Assembly (NCBI GenBank): GCA_965234475.1
Contig: OZ248397.1
Span: forward strand, 992,001-1,056,000
Origin: Methylopumilus sp947499625
GTDB taxonomy: Bacteria > Pseudomonadota > Gammaproteobacteria > Burkholderiales > Methylophilaceae
Reading direction: 5' to 3'
Length of the DNA stretch: 64,000 bases
The notes beneath the pieces were generated by a model that searched no databases, was not told the origin of the DNA, and saw only the letters and a program-made list of their open reading frames with translations. Shown here piece after piece: positions 1-8,384 of this stretch (position 1 is the first letter of the stretch; every line of letters starts with the position of its first letter). The position numbers and the translations under genes are program-made.

Positions 1-374
1 TAAACAATAAGAATGCTTAAGAAAATAATCAATCCGACAAATTTACCTAAAACAATTTCAGTTAAAGAAATGGGTGCGCTAAATAAAAATGGCAATGTTT
101 GATTGCGCCTCTCTTCACTAATAAGACGCATTGTCAAAAGAGGAACGGCGAAAAGCATAATATAGCGCGCTATGCCAAAAACTGTCTGGCCTACAAAAAT
201 TGTAACCCCAACTCTTTCAGCAGGCCTCACTGCGCCTGACATCACTTCAAAATATTTATTTACTCCAGTGAGATAAAAATTACCAAGTAAAGCCATAAGA
301 AGGGCCAATATAGTCCACCCCATTGGCGAAGCAAATAAACTTTTAAGCTCTTTTCTTGCAATGTTTAAAATCAT
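1..374 (-). CDS. ABC-2 type transporter permease (partial, N-terminal part)
   Basis: This is the open N-terminal part of a membrane protein that runs off the left edge. Translation from the ATG at 374 gives about 124 residues beginning M-I-L-N-I-A-R-K-E-L-K-S-L-F-A-S-P. A hydrophobic segment follows near residues 19-35, then two more near 65-85 and 108-124. The start 'ARKELKSLFASPMGW' and the later 'ISEERRNQTLPFLFSAP' are typical of ABC-2 permeases of the GldF/NosY type. The gene begins 22 bp after the ATPase gene ends, on the same strand, so the two very probably form one exporter in the inner membrane. The substrate cannot be told from sequence. The C-terminal half is outside the window. 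Confidence 0.8.
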   Translation of the reverse strand, partial: MILNIARKELKSLFASPMGWTILALLMALLGNFYLTGVNKYFEVMSGAVRPAERVGVTIFVGQTVFGIARYIMLFAVPLLTMRLISEERRNQTLPFLFSAPISLTEIVLGKFVGLIIFLSILIV

Positions 375-396
375 ATTAGCGCTCACTCACATTCAT

Positions 397-1329
397 TTAA
401 TTTGTTTGTTTCTTTTCAGTTAATTGTACAAAGACATCTTCAAGACTCGTTTGATCAGGGGCTATCTGAAAAAGCCCCCAGCGATTTTTTACAGATAACT
501 TTATAATATCCTCTGCTGGGGATTGCTTATTTTTAAAGTGAATACGATACATTCGATCTTCTGCCTTTTCAACTTTAGTAACACCTTCAATATCTTTAAG
601 TGCTGAGATTGTCGGTGCTTTTGCAAAGCCCACCATAAGCTTATTACCTTGTCGATGCTGTTTTAATTCATCAATTGATCCATGAAATACTAAATTGCCT
701 TTATCAATAATTTGAACTCGGTCACATACCATTTCAACTTCAGGAAGAATATGCGTAGATAAAATTACACTATGTTTTTGACCTATTTCCCTAATAAGCG
801 ATCTAATTTCTCTAATTTGAATCGGATCAAGACCTACCGTAGGTTCATCAAGAATCAAAACTAATGGATTATGAATAATTGCCTGAGCAATTGCTACGCG
901 TTGCTGATAGCCATTAGATAAGTTTTCAATTAATCGCTTGCTCATATGGCTTAGTCCACATTTTTGTTTCGCAATTTCTACAGCTTTTTTAATGTGCTTA
1001 CTAGGTACCTTATGAAGACGGCCAGCAATAGTTAAAAATTCATCTACGGTAAATTCTTTATAAATAGGACGCATCTCAGGTAAATATCCTATTAATGCTT
1101 TTGCTTCCTTAGGATTTTCCATCATATCAATGCCACAAATCTTTACAGTACCGATCGAGGGAGCTAAATTTCCTGTAAGCATTCGCATCGTAGTAGACTT
1201 GCCAGCACCGTTAGGCCCCAGAAAGCCTAAAACCTCACCTTTTTCTAGTTGAAAACTTACATTTTTAACGGCCTCGCGACCCCCAAAAAGGCGCGTTAGC
1301 TCAATAGCTTCTAAGGTTAAATTTGACAT
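397..1329 (-). CDS. ABC transporter ATP-binding protein (GldA/CcmA-like)
   Basis: This 310-residue protein is the cytoplasmic ATPase of an ABC exporter. Walker A is G-P-N-G-A-G-K-S-T near residue 39, the signature L-S-N-G-Y-Q-Q-R lies near 137, and Walker B I-L-D-E-P-T near 158 is followed by the D-loop and the switch histidine in S-T-H. The C-terminal 90 residues form the extra domain usual in ATPases partnered with ABC-2 permeases. In the family it energises a permease such as the one encoded directly downstream. The signature glycine sits in N-G-Y rather than S-G-G, a common variant of this subfamily. The gene is divergent from the TPR gene across a 156 bp spacer. The substrate is unknown. 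Confidence 0.88.
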   Translation of the reverse strand: MSNLTLEAIELTRLFGGREAVKNVSFQLEKGEVLGFLGPNGAGKSTTMRMLTGNLAPSIGTVKICGIDMMENPKEAKALIGYLPEMRPIYKEFTVDEFLTIAGRLHKVPSKHIKKAVEIAKQKCGLSHMSKRLIENLSNGYQQRVAIAQAIIHNPLVLILDEPTVGLDPIQIREIRSLIREIGQKHSVILSTHILPEVEMVCDRVQIIDKGNLVFHGSIDELKQHRQGNKLMVGFAKAPTISALKDIEGVTKVEKAEDRMYRIHFKNKQSPAEDIIKLSVKNRWGLFQIAPDQTSLEDVFVQLTEKKQTN

Positions 1330-1485
1330 AGATGTTTTTTTGAATTTTTATTGAAAAAATGAATCATAGAATATAAATATTAAAATATCTAGTTTTGCTT
1401 TATTAAGCCCCAGATCATTGCTGAGAGGTAAATTATTAGTCAAATTAGTTTAAACTATTTAGAAAATCAATTCTCAGGAATCTTT

Positions 1486-3156
1486 ATGCGTCTGCTTAAA
1501 ATATTAACGCTTGTTACTTTTCTCTTATTCAGTATTTTAAGTAATGCAAAGACTGACACATCCAGTTCCGTTAGTAATTATACCGATCCTGATCTTATTT
1601 TTAGACTCTTATTAGCTGAAATTGCTACTCAACGCGGGGAGCTTAATCTTGCAAGTGAACTTTTTTTGGATTTAGCTAAGCAAACTGATAATGCTCTTTT
1701 AGCCGAGCGCGCAACAAAACTTACTGGTTTTACAAGGAATGCTGCTATAGCTTTAGAAGCTTCCAAAGTATGGAATGAGCTTAATAAAGACTCTATTGAC
1801 GCTCAACAAGCCTTAAGTGAAATACTTATAGCCAACAATAAACTTAGTGAAGTAAAGCCAATTTTACAAAAGTTACTCCTTAAAGAAAAAACAAGAGCAA
1901 GTGGTTTTTTATATTTGAATAGTATGCTTTCACGAGTGCCAGATAAGAAATCTGCATTGATTTTAGTGACCGAGCTCGCCCAACCCTATCCTAAATTAGC
2001 AGAAGCGCATTTTGCAATTGTGCATGCAGCTTGGAATAGTAAAGATCAAAAAGCTTATGAAAAAGAATTAGCCGCTATCAATCAAATTAAACCAGATTGG
2101 GAAATGCCCATCTTATTTAAAGGGCAAGTCTTGGCTCAAGAAAGTCCTGAAAAAGCCCTTAATTTTTATAGCGACTTCTTAAATAAATATCCAAAATCAA
2201 ACGACGTAAGACTCGAATATGCAAAGCTTCTAACGAATGGTCGTAAATTTAATGAAGCAAAAAATGAATTTGTAAAGCTTGTAAACACCGCACATAGTTC
2301 TGCGGAAATCACACTTGCTGTAGGTTTATTATCAGTTGAACTTGAAGATTACCATCTGGCTGAAAAGTATTTCTTACAAAGCCTTAAAAGAAATCCAAAA
2401 GATAAAGATCAGGTCTTTATCTATCTTGCAAAGATTGCAGACAAAAAGAATCTAAGTGATGTGGCAATTACTTGGCTTAATAAAGTAGGCAATGGAAATC
2501 ATTTTATTGAATCAAAACTAATTACAGCAGAAATCATTGCAAAAAAAGAATCCATCGATATAGCAATAGAATTTTTAAACGCAATAAAATCCAACTCGCA
2601 GGATGAAAAATTAAGTGTCGTTCAGTTAAAAACATCTTTACTCACCCGCTCCAACCGCCATCAAGACGCATTTGACCTCATGCAAAATGAAGCGTCTAAC
2701 TTCGCTCAATCACCTGAATTTAAATTTGATTATGCACTCCTTGCTGATAAGTTAAATAAATATGACTTAATGGAAAAGCTTTTAAGAGAAGCTATTAAAA
2801 TCAAGCCTGACTACGCTGTAGCTTATAACGCTCTGGGCTATTCATTTGCTGATAGAAATATTCATTTAGAAGATGCAAAAAAATATATTGAGGTTGCCTT
2901 ATCAATCTCGCCTAATAATCATTATATTTTAGATAGTATGGGTTGGTTATATTTTAGGCTTGGCAAATTAGATTCAGCACTTTCTTTCATTCAGAAAGCT
3001 TATGACGTTCAAGCAGAGCCTGAGATCGCTTCGCATCTTAGTGAAATTTTATGGGCCCAAGGAAAGAAGAAAGAAGCGAATGATGTCCTAGAGTTATCAC
3101 TTCAGTCATTTCCCGACAATGAAATCCTGAAAGAAACATTTAAAAGACTACGTTAA
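1486..3156 (+). CDS. secreted tetratricopeptide-repeat protein
   Basis: The 556-residue product has a signal peptide (Lys/Arg-containing start, hydrophobic residues 8-20, probable cleavage after S-N-A near 22) and is otherwise almost entirely helical TPR repeats. The clearest TPR units are in the C-terminal third, with Y-N-A-L-G-Y and the G-W-L-Y-F-R-L-G-K motif typical of TPR helix A/B. There is no lipobox cysteine, so it is probably periplasmic or membrane-anchored by partners. A TPR gene directly upstream of lolB and ispE is a conserved arrangement in betaproteobacteria, which hints at an outer-membrane assembly or lipoprotein role, but the function is not established. AGGA at 1476-1479 precedes the ATG. 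Confidence 0.8.
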   Translation: MRLLKILTLVTFLLFSILSNAKTDTSSSVSNYTDPDLIFRLLLAEIATQRGELNLASELFLDLAKQTDNALLAERATKLTGFTRNAAIALEASKVWNELNKDSIDAQQALSEILIANNKLSEVKPILQKLLLKEKTRASGFLYLNSMLSRVPDKKSALILVTELAQPYPKLAEAHFAIVHAAWNSKDQKAYEKELAAINQIKPDWEMPILFKGQVLAQESPEKALNFYSDFLNKYPKSNDVRLEYAKLLTNGRKFNEAKNEFVKLVNTAHSSAEITLAVGLLSVELEDYHLAEKYFLQSLKRNPKDKDQVFIYLAKIADKKNLSDVAITWLNKVGNGNHFIESKLITAEIIAKKESIDIAIEFLNAIKSNSQDEKLSVVQLKTSLLTRSNRHQDAFDLMQNEASNFAQSPEFKFDYALLADKLNKYDLMEKLLREAIKIKPDYAVAYNALGYSFADRNIHLEDAKKYIEVALSISPNNHYILDSMGWLYFRLGKLDSALSFIQKAYDVQAEPEIASHLSEILWAQGKKKEANDVLELSLQSFPDNEILKETFKRLR

Positions 3157-3177
3157 TTCTTAAGAGCTTTTATTCCA

Positions 3178-3795
3178 TTGAATTTTATCAGCACCTTTCT
3201 TCTTATAGCAGTACTTTTTTTCTCAGGCTGTACAACATTGAGGGATCCATTTGAGATGTTTAGATCTCATTCCCCTGCCATTGAAACCCCACAAGTAATT
3301 GACGAAAATCGTTTTATCGAAAAATTTTCCATAAAAGCTAAATTTGCTTACTCAATTGATTCTAAAGGAGGCTCGGGACGTCTGATTTGGCACTATGAAA
3401 ATAATCAAGATGAGATTGATATCTTTTCGCCATTTAATAACCAAGTTGCAAAAATTATTTACTCATCTAATGACAAACGCATCATAGATGCCAATGGGAA
3501 AGTTTTATCGGGTGATGAGTTTGATTACTACATACAATCTTTATTTGGTAAGAATATTTCGCCAGATCTTTTTAGACATCTGATCACAAATCATGTTGAT
3601 CGAATTAAAGATTTACATCAAGACGAAAATCAACTTAATCGTGCAACTCATTTTTACAATGATGAGTGGAATATCTCAATCAATGCTTTTAAAACTCAGG
3701 ACGGCTTTACCGTCCCATCTAAAATATCAATTACCCAAGGCACATTTAGCTTTAATTTTATTGTGGAAGAGATTATTAACATTGCAGGCAAGTGA
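3178..3795 (+). CDS. lolB: outer-membrane lipoprotein LolB
   Basis: LolB receives lipoproteins from the periplasmic carrier LolA and inserts them into the outer membrane. The 205-residue product starts with a short lipoprotein signal peptide ending in the lipobox F-S-G-C, with the lipidated Cys at residue 18. The mature part contains the LolB core, including S-I-K-A-K-F-A-Y, G-S-G-R-L-I-W and the 'IDIFSPFNNQVAKI' strand. The start is TTG at 3178: no ATG or GTG gives a better-placed signal peptide. It lies 21 bp after the TPR gene, and its 3' end overlaps the ispE start, so the three are probably co-transcribed. Confidence 0.88.
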   Translation: MNFISTFLLIAVLFFSGCTTLRDPFEMFRSHSPAIETPQVIDENRFIEKFSIKAKFAYSIDSKGGSGRLIWHYENNQDEIDIFSPFNNQVAKIIYSSNDKRIIDANGKVLSGDEFDYYIQSLFGKNISPDLFRHLITNHVDRIKDLHQDENQLNRATHFYNDEWNISINAFKTQDGFTVPSKISITQGTFSFNFIVEEIINIAGK

Positions 3796-4663
3796 ACTTA
3801 AAAAAAATGGTTATAAAGAATTTTTGGCGCCAGCTAAATTAAATTTATTTCTTCATGTAATAAATAAAAGGCTTGATGGTTATCACAATATTCAAACAAT
3901 CTTTCAGCTTATTGATCTTTATGACAATCTTTTTATCAAAATAAATAAGTCTGGACTGATCCGTCGCACTTCTCAGCACTCTAATGTTCAAGAAAGTGAT
4001 GATTTAAGCATTAAAGCGGCTCACTTATTAAAGGCATTCACAGATAACCAGTCAGGTGTAGATATCTTTATTAAAAAAACTATCCCTATGGGCGGAGGTC
4101 TCGGGGGAGGAAGTTCAGATGCTGCAACAACACTTATTGCCCTCAATACTTTATGGCAATGCCAATTAACGCGAAAAGAATTACAAGGGCTAGCTCTTAA
4201 GCTGGGTGCGGATGTCCCATTCTTTATTTTTGGGCAAAATGCTTGGGGTGAAGGTATAGGTGAAAAGCTCACCCCTTTCCAGACCCCACCACAAGATTAC
4301 CTTGTCATAGCGCCTAAGGAGACGGTTTCCACGAGAGAGGTTTTTGAGTCGCTTGAATTGACAAAAGACCGGATTCCATTGAAAATAGCAGGCTTTTCCA
4401 CTGAAATGGGTCCTCAAAATTTGGCCAACGATTTGGAAAAAGGGGTCTTAAAAAAATTTAAAGGAATTGCCCTTATTTTTGACTGGTTAAACCAGTTTGG
4501 CCACGCAAAAATGACGGGTTCGGGATCATGTTTTTTTATCCCTTTAAATTCGGTAGATGAAGGGAAAAGAATAGCAAAGAAAAAGCCAGAACATACGCTG
4601 GGCTTTGTAGTTAAAGGACTAAATAACCACCCTCATTTTAATTTAATGTTGGGAACAGAATAA
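3782..4663 (+). CDS. ispE: 4-diphosphocytidyl-2-C-methyl-D-erythritol kinase
   Basis: IspE phosphorylates CDP-methylerythritol in the non-mevalonate isoprenoid pathway. The GHMP-kinase motifs are all visible: the substrate motif P-A-K-L-N-L-F-L-H-V, the ATP loop P-M-G-G-G-L-G-G-G-S-S-D, then A-D-V-P-F-F and the C-terminal M-T-G-S-G-S-C. The reading frame stays open upstream to 3593 inside lolB, but that 63-residue extension is not IspE-like. A TTG at 3782, eleven bases after GGAAGA, gives 293 residues, the normal family length, and overlaps lolB by 14 bp. The stop codon lies only 4 bp before tRNA-Gln, so this mRNA probably carries the tRNA. Confidence 0.88.
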   Translation: MQASELKKNGYKEFLAPAKLNLFLHVINKRLDGYHNIQTIFQLIDLYDNLFIKINKSGLIRRTSQHSNVQESDDLSIKAAHLLKAFTDNQSGVDIFIKKTIPMGGGLGGGSSDAATTLIALNTLWQCQLTRKELQGLALKLGADVPFFIFGQNAWGEGIGEKLTPFQTPPQDYLVIAPKETVSTREVFESLELTKDRIPLKIAGFSTEMGPQNLANDLEKGVLKKFKGIALIFDWLNQFGHAKMTGSGSCFFIPLNSVDEGKRIAKKKPEHTLGFVVKGLNNHPHFNLMLGTE

Positions 4664-4667
4664 TAAT

Positions 4668-4744
4668 AGGGGAGTCGCCAAGCTGGTTAAGGCACTGGAT
4701 TTTGATTCCAGCATGCGAAGGTTCGAATCCTTCCTCCCCTGCCA
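4668..4744 (+). tRNA. tRNA-Gln (TTG)
   Basis: The cloverleaf is complete. Acceptor arms are AGGGGAG and CTCCCCT, the anticodon stem is CTGGA/TCCAG with loop TTTTGAT giving anticodon TTG, the T-loop is TTCGAAT, and CCA is encoded at 4742-4744. It is squeezed between the ispE stop (4 bp upstream) and the prs start (37 bp downstream). No clear promoter of its own was seen, so it is probably processed out of the lolB-ispE transcript. Confidence 0.95.
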
Positions 4745-4781
4745 TTTTAGAGACTGACCATTCATAACTAGGACTGAGACT

Positions 4782-5732
4782 TTGGATAATAACAGCGTCA
4801 TGATATTCACGGGCAATGCCAACCCTCTTCTTGCTGAGCAAGTTGCAGAGAATCTAGGCATTCACCTTGGTCGCGCTGACGTAGGTCGTTTCAGTGATGG
4901 GGAAATCATGGTTGAGCTCCTTGAAAATGTTCGCGGTAGAGATGTGTTTGTTCTTCAATCTACAAGCCATCCAACCAACGATAGCTTAATGGAGATTATG
5001 GTGATTGTAGATGCTTTAAGAAGATCATCTGCATCCAGAATTACAGCTGCCATTCCTTATCTTGGATACTCAAGACAGGATAGAAGGCCCAGATCAGCGC
5101 GGGTTGCGATTACAGCTAAAGTTGTAGCTAATATGCTTACTAGTGTTGGTGTGAATAGATTGCTTACTATGGATCTTCACTCGGACCAAATTCAGGGGTT
5201 TTTTGATATCCCTGTTGATAATATATACGCAACGCCTGTGCTGCTTAAAGATTTGCTTGAACAAAATCATAAAAACCTTGTGGTCGTTTCGCCTGATGTT
5301 GGTGGTGTTGTTAGAGCAAGAGCGTGCGCTAAACAATTAGGGTCAGATCTTGCAATCATAGATAAACGTAGACCGAAACCAAATGTGTCTAAAGTGATGA
5401 ATATTATCGGTGAAGTAGAAAATAGAACCTGCGTCATTATTGATGACATGGTCGACACTGCAAACACACTTTGCGAAGCAGCAGCTGCTTTAAAAAAGAA
5501 TGGTGCTACTAAAGTAGTAGCTTATGCGACACACCCAATTCTTTCAGGAGATGCAACAAAAATTATTACCGAGTCAGAATTAGATGAATTAGTTGTAACG
5601 AATACTATTCCACTTAATAAAGTGGCAATGGCATGTAAAAAAATTAGGCAGCTCAGTGTTGCCGAGCTCTTAGCAGAAACGATTCGTCGTATCAGCCAAG
5701 GTGATTCCGTAAGTTCTCTTTTTATGGAATAA
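4782..5732 (+). CDS. prs: ribose-phosphate pyrophosphokinase
   Basis: Prs makes PRPP from ribose 5-phosphate and ATP for purine, pyrimidine, histidine, tryptophan and NAD synthesis. The 316-residue length is standard. Visible motifs are G-R-F-S-D-G-E near residue 36, Y-L-G-Y-S-R-Q-D-R-R near 95, the D-L-H-S-D-Q-I-Q-G-F-F-D metal/regulatory segment near 131, and the PRPP loop V-I-I-D-D-M-V-D-T near 218. The start chosen is TTG at 4782, with AGGA at 4770-4773 eight bases upstream. An ATG six codons later is possible, but betaproteobacterial homologues usually carry those extra residues. It lies just after tRNA-Gln. Confidence 0.93.
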   Translation: MDNNSVMIFTGNANPLLAEQVAENLGIHLGRADVGRFSDGEIMVELLENVRGRDVFVLQSTSHPTNDSLMEIMVIVDALRRSSASRITAAIPYLGYSRQDRRPRSARVAITAKVVANMLTSVGVNRLLTMDLHSDQIQGFFDIPVDNIYATPVLLKDLLEQNHKNLVVVSPDVGGVVRARACAKQLGSDLAIIDKRRPKPNVSKVMNIIGEVENRTCVIIDDMVDTANTLCEAAAALKKNGATKVVAYATHPILSGDATKIITESELDELVVTNTIPLNKVAMACKKIRQLSVAELLAETIRRISQGDSVSSLFME

Positions 5733-5806
5733 AGAATTTGGTCATGTTGGCCAATAAACTGCTGCAGTCTGGTCGCGGAATGCAGATTTAATCTAAGGAG
5801 TAGTAA

Positions 5807-6505
5807 ATGAAAATCGAAATTAATGCAACAAAACGTGGTGTGAAAGGTACGGGTGCGAGCCGCCGTCTTCGCCACGCTGGAATTGTTCCTGGAATCTTAT
5901 ATGGTGGAGGCAAAGAGCCTGTCTCGCTTGACCTAGAACATAAATCTTTATTTTTACAATTTAGACATGAAGCATTTCATGCATCTATTTTGACGCTAAA
6001 TTTAGAAGGCGGCAAAGAGTCTGTCTTGTTAAGAGATTATCAAATGCATCCCGTAAGAAACACAATTCAGCATATTGATTTTCAACGCGTCAATGAAAAT
6101 GAAAAAATTCACGTGAAAGTGCCGTTCCACTTTATTAATGCCGAAATATCAGTAGGCGTTAAACTTAACGGTGGTATTGTGGCTCATATCATGACTGAAG
6201 CAAACATCTCCTGCTTGCCAAAAAATCTTCCTGAATTTATTGAGGTTGATTTGGCAGCACTTGATATTGGCCAATCGGTTCACTTATCACAAATTAAAGT
6301 GGCTGAAGGTGTGGAATTCGTTCAGCTCTCACATGGCAATGATGCAGCAGTTGCATCTGTAGCTAAACCAAAAGTAGTGGTTGAAGAAGTCGTAGCTAAA
6401 CCAGTTGAAGGTGCAGCTGATGCAGCGGCTCCAGCAGCTGATGGTGCTAAACCAGCTGAAGGTGTAGCCTCCGCTGATGAAGCTAAATCAGACAAAGCTA
6501 AGTAA
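5807..6505 (+). CDS. rplY: 50S ribosomal protein L25, long Ctc form
   Basis: This 232-residue protein belongs to the bL25/Ctc family that binds 5S rRNA in the large subunit. The N-terminal L25 domain (1-95) includes G-A-S-R-R-L-R-H-A-G and G-I-L-Y-G-G. A second beta domain (100-185) is typical of the long Ctc form rather than the short E. coli L25. Residues 190-232 are a low-complexity Ala/Pro/Glu tail ending in Lys-rich sequence. TAAGGAG seven bases before the ATG is one of the strongest ribosome binding sites in the window. A good terminator follows. The rplY-pth-ychF order is conserved in proteobacteria. Confidence 0.93.
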   Translation: MKIEINATKRGVKGTGASRRLRHAGIVPGILYGGGKEPVSLDLEHKSLFLQFRHEAFHASILTLNLEGGKESVLLRDYQMHPVRNTIQHIDFQRVNENEKIHVKVPFHFINAEISVGVKLNGGIVAHIMTEANISCLPKNLPEFIEVDLAALDIGQSVHLSQIKVAEGVEFVQLSHGNDAAVASVAKPKVVVEEVVAKPVEGAADAAAPAADGAKPAEGVASADEAKSDKAK

Positions 6506-6520
6506 TTTAACTTTGATATG

Positions 6521-6561
6521 AATAAGGCGCACTCAATTTAAAAAAGTGCGCCTTATTTTTT
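6521..6561 (+). terminator. Rho-independent terminator after rplY
   Basis: A perfect 12 bp stem, AATAAGGCGCAC (6521-6532) with GTGCGCCTTATT (6546-6557), encloses a 13-base loop and is followed by a T run to 6561. It ends 3 bp before the pth start codon, so pth needs read-through or a promoter inside rplY. Confidence 0.85.
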
Positions 6562-6564
6562 CAT

Positions 6565-7140
6565 ATGAACCAAATTAAATTATTTGTAGGCCTTGGAAAT
6601 CCTGGCGAAACATACTCAGATACCAGACACAATGCAGGTTTTTGGTGGATTGATCTCGTCACTCATCAACATAATATCAAGCTACAAAATAGCGATAAGT
6701 TTTTTTCAAGTATTGTAAAGTCATCCAATGCGGATGAAATTTATTTTGCTAAGCCTAGCACTTACATGAATGATAGTGGAAAAGCACTTGCAGCAATCAC
6801 AAAGTTTTATAAGATAAATCCAAATGAAATCTTAATTATTCACGATGACCTCGATATTGACGTCGGTCAAGCCAAGCTCAAATTTGGCGGAAGTCATGGC
6901 GGGCATAATGGGCTTAAAAGTATTTTTGCGTCAATTGGCTCTCAAGATTTTTGGCGATTAAAAATTGGTATTGGTCATCCAGGAGAGAAGCATTTAGTTG
7001 TTGATTATGTTCTAAAAAATCCTTCATCTAAAGAGAGAAGTCTCATCGATGAATCTATAGAAGCAAGCAGTCAAATTTTTAATGAAATTGCATCAGGCCA
7101 ATTCGAAAAAGCCATGCTCAATCTTCACACTAACAAATAA
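6565..7140 (+). CDS. pth: peptidyl-tRNA hydrolase
   Basis: Pth frees tRNA from peptidyl-tRNA that drops off the ribosome. The 191-residue protein carries the N-terminal G-L-G-N-P-G motif, the catalytic-histidine motif T-R-H-N-A-G-F near residue 21, the substrate asparagine in T-Y-M-N-D-S-G near 69, and H-D-D-L-D near 94. Then come G-G-S-H-G-G-H-N-G and I-G-I-G-H-P. Length and motifs match the family. No Shine-Dalgarno is obvious, because the preceding terminator's T run occupies that position. It is followed 12 bp later by ychF. Confidence 0.95.
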   Translation: MNQIKLFVGLGNPGETYSDTRHNAGFWWIDLVTHQHNIKLQNSDKFFSSIVKSSNADEIYFAKPSTYMNDSGKALAAITKFYKINPNEILIIHDDLDIDVGQAKLKFGGSHGGHNGLKSIFASIGSQDFWRLKIGIGHPGEKHLVVDYVLKNPSSKERSLIDESIEASSQIFNEIASGQFEKAMLNLHTNK

Positions 7141-7152
7141 AGAAAATAAATT

Positions 7153-8238
7153 ATGAAATGTGGCATTGTCGGATTACCTAACGTCGGAAAATCAACGCTA
7201 TTCAATGCAATCACTAAGGCAAGCATAGCTGCCGAAAATTATCCCTTCTGTACCATCGAACCCAATATTGGGATCGTAGAAGTTCCAGACCTTAGAATCG
7301 AAAAGCTAATAGCAATAGTTATCCCAGAAAAAACTCAGCCAGCTATTGTTGAGTTTGTTGACATCGCAGGTCTTGTTGCTGGAGCCTCTAAGGGTGAAGG
7401 TCTTGGTAATAAATTTTTAGCTAACATTAGAGAAACAGATGCCATTGTGCACGTAGTCCGCTGCTTTCAAGATGACAACATTGTTCACGTCTCTGGCAAA
7501 GTAGATCCTCTCTCTGATATTGAAGTCATTAATACAGAACTTATTTTAGCGGACATGGAAACTGTAGACAAAACACTTCATCGCGAAAATAAAAAAGCAA
7601 AATCTGGAGATAAAGAAGCTATTCAGCTGGTTTCAATTCTTACAAAAGTTGCAACACACCTTGATCAGGGAATATTGGTTAAAAATTTAAATTTAGATCA
7701 GGATGAACTTAAACTTATTAAGCCGCTTTGCTTAATCACTGTGAAGCCTGTCATGTTTGTGGCTAACGTGAATGAAACAGGATTCACTAATAACCCTATA
7801 CTGGACTCACTTAAAGCATTGGCTCAAAAAGACAATCTTCCTGTGATCTCTATTTGCGCGAAAATTGAAGCTGAAATTGCTGATCTAGAAGATGAAGATA
7901 AAGCGATATTTCTAAGCGAGCTCGGTTTAGAAGAGCCAGGTCTAGATAAAGTTATTAGATCAGCTTATACGCTATTAGGTTTGCAAACCTACTTCACAGC
8001 AGGTGTAAAAGAAGTAAGAGCATGGACTGTAAAAAAAGGTGCGACTGCTCCTGAGGCTGCTGGTGTTATTCATACAGACTTTGAAAAAGGCTTTATTCGT
8101 GCAGAAGTTATTTCTTACAATGATTTTATTACATACAATGGCGAGCAAAAATCTAAAGAGGCAGGAAAAATGCGCTTAGAGGGTAAGGAATATATTGTTC
8201 AAGATGGGGATGTGATGCATTTCAGGTTTAATGTATAA
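7153..8238 (+). CDS. ychF: ribosome-binding ATPase YchF/Obg-like
   Basis: YchF is a universally conserved P-loop NTPase that prefers ATP and binds ribosomes and the proteasome or stress machinery. The 361-residue length is typical. The G1 motif G-L-P-N-V-G-K-S-T is at residue 6. Switch region F-V-D-I-A-G-L-V-A-G-A-S-K-G-E-G follows near 68. The C-terminal TGS domain includes L-Q-T-Y-F-T-A-G and W-T-V-K-K-G-A-T-A-P, and the end reads D-V-M-H-F-R-F-N-V. It is immediately downstream of pth as in many proteobacteria. Confidence 0.96.
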   Translation: MKCGIVGLPNVGKSTLFNAITKASIAAENYPFCTIEPNIGIVEVPDLRIEKLIAIVIPEKTQPAIVEFVDIAGLVAGASKGEGLGNKFLANIRETDAIVHVVRCFQDDNIVHVSGKVDPLSDIEVINTELILADMETVDKTLHRENKKAKSGDKEAIQLVSILTKVATHLDQGILVKNLNLDQDELKLIKPLCLITVKPVMFVANVNETGFTNNPILDSLKALAQKDNLPVISICAKIEAEIADLEDEDKAIFLSELGLEEPGLDKVIRSAYTLLGLQTYFTAGVKEVRAWTVKKGATAPEAAGVIHTDFEKGFIRAEVISYNDFITYNGEQKSKEAGKMRLEGKEYIVQDGDVMHFRFNV

Positions 8239-8248
8239 CGATCAATCT

Positions 8249-8277
8249 TTGACTTTAAGTGCTTTAAAAAATATAAT
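8249..8277 (+). promoter_or_regulatory. sigma-70 promoter for tRNA-Met
   Basis: TTGACT (8249-8254) is followed after exactly 17 bp by a perfect TATAAT (8272-8277). Predicted start of transcription is near 8284, about 20 bp before the mature tRNA. This is the closest match to the consensus promoter seen in the window. Confidence 0.75.
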
Positions 8278-8303
8278 TCAACGCTTCGTTTGTTTCAAAA
8301 AAG

Positions 8304-8380
8304 GGTGATGTAGCTCAGCTGGTTAGAGCGCAGGATTCATAATCCTGAGGTCGAGGGATCGTGACCCTCCATCACCACCA
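8304..8380 (+). tRNA. tRNA-Met (CAT), elongator type
   Basis: Acceptor arms GGTGATG and CATCACC, anticodon stem CAGGA/TCCTG with loop TTCATAA (anticodon CAT), and encoded CCA at 8378-8380. The first acceptor pair G-C excludes the initiator type. A CAT anticodon could also be a lysidine-modified tRNA-Ile; the acceptor sequence looks more like elongator Met, but this is not certain. The T-loop reads ATCGTGA, lacking both T54 and A58 (see findings). Confidence 0.85.
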
Positions 8381-8384
8381 TCTT

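Noticed and set aside
3593..3781. N-terminal extension of ispE
   Set aside because: The frame is open here, but the extension overlaps lolB in another frame, is not IspE-like, and would make the protein about 60 residues too long.
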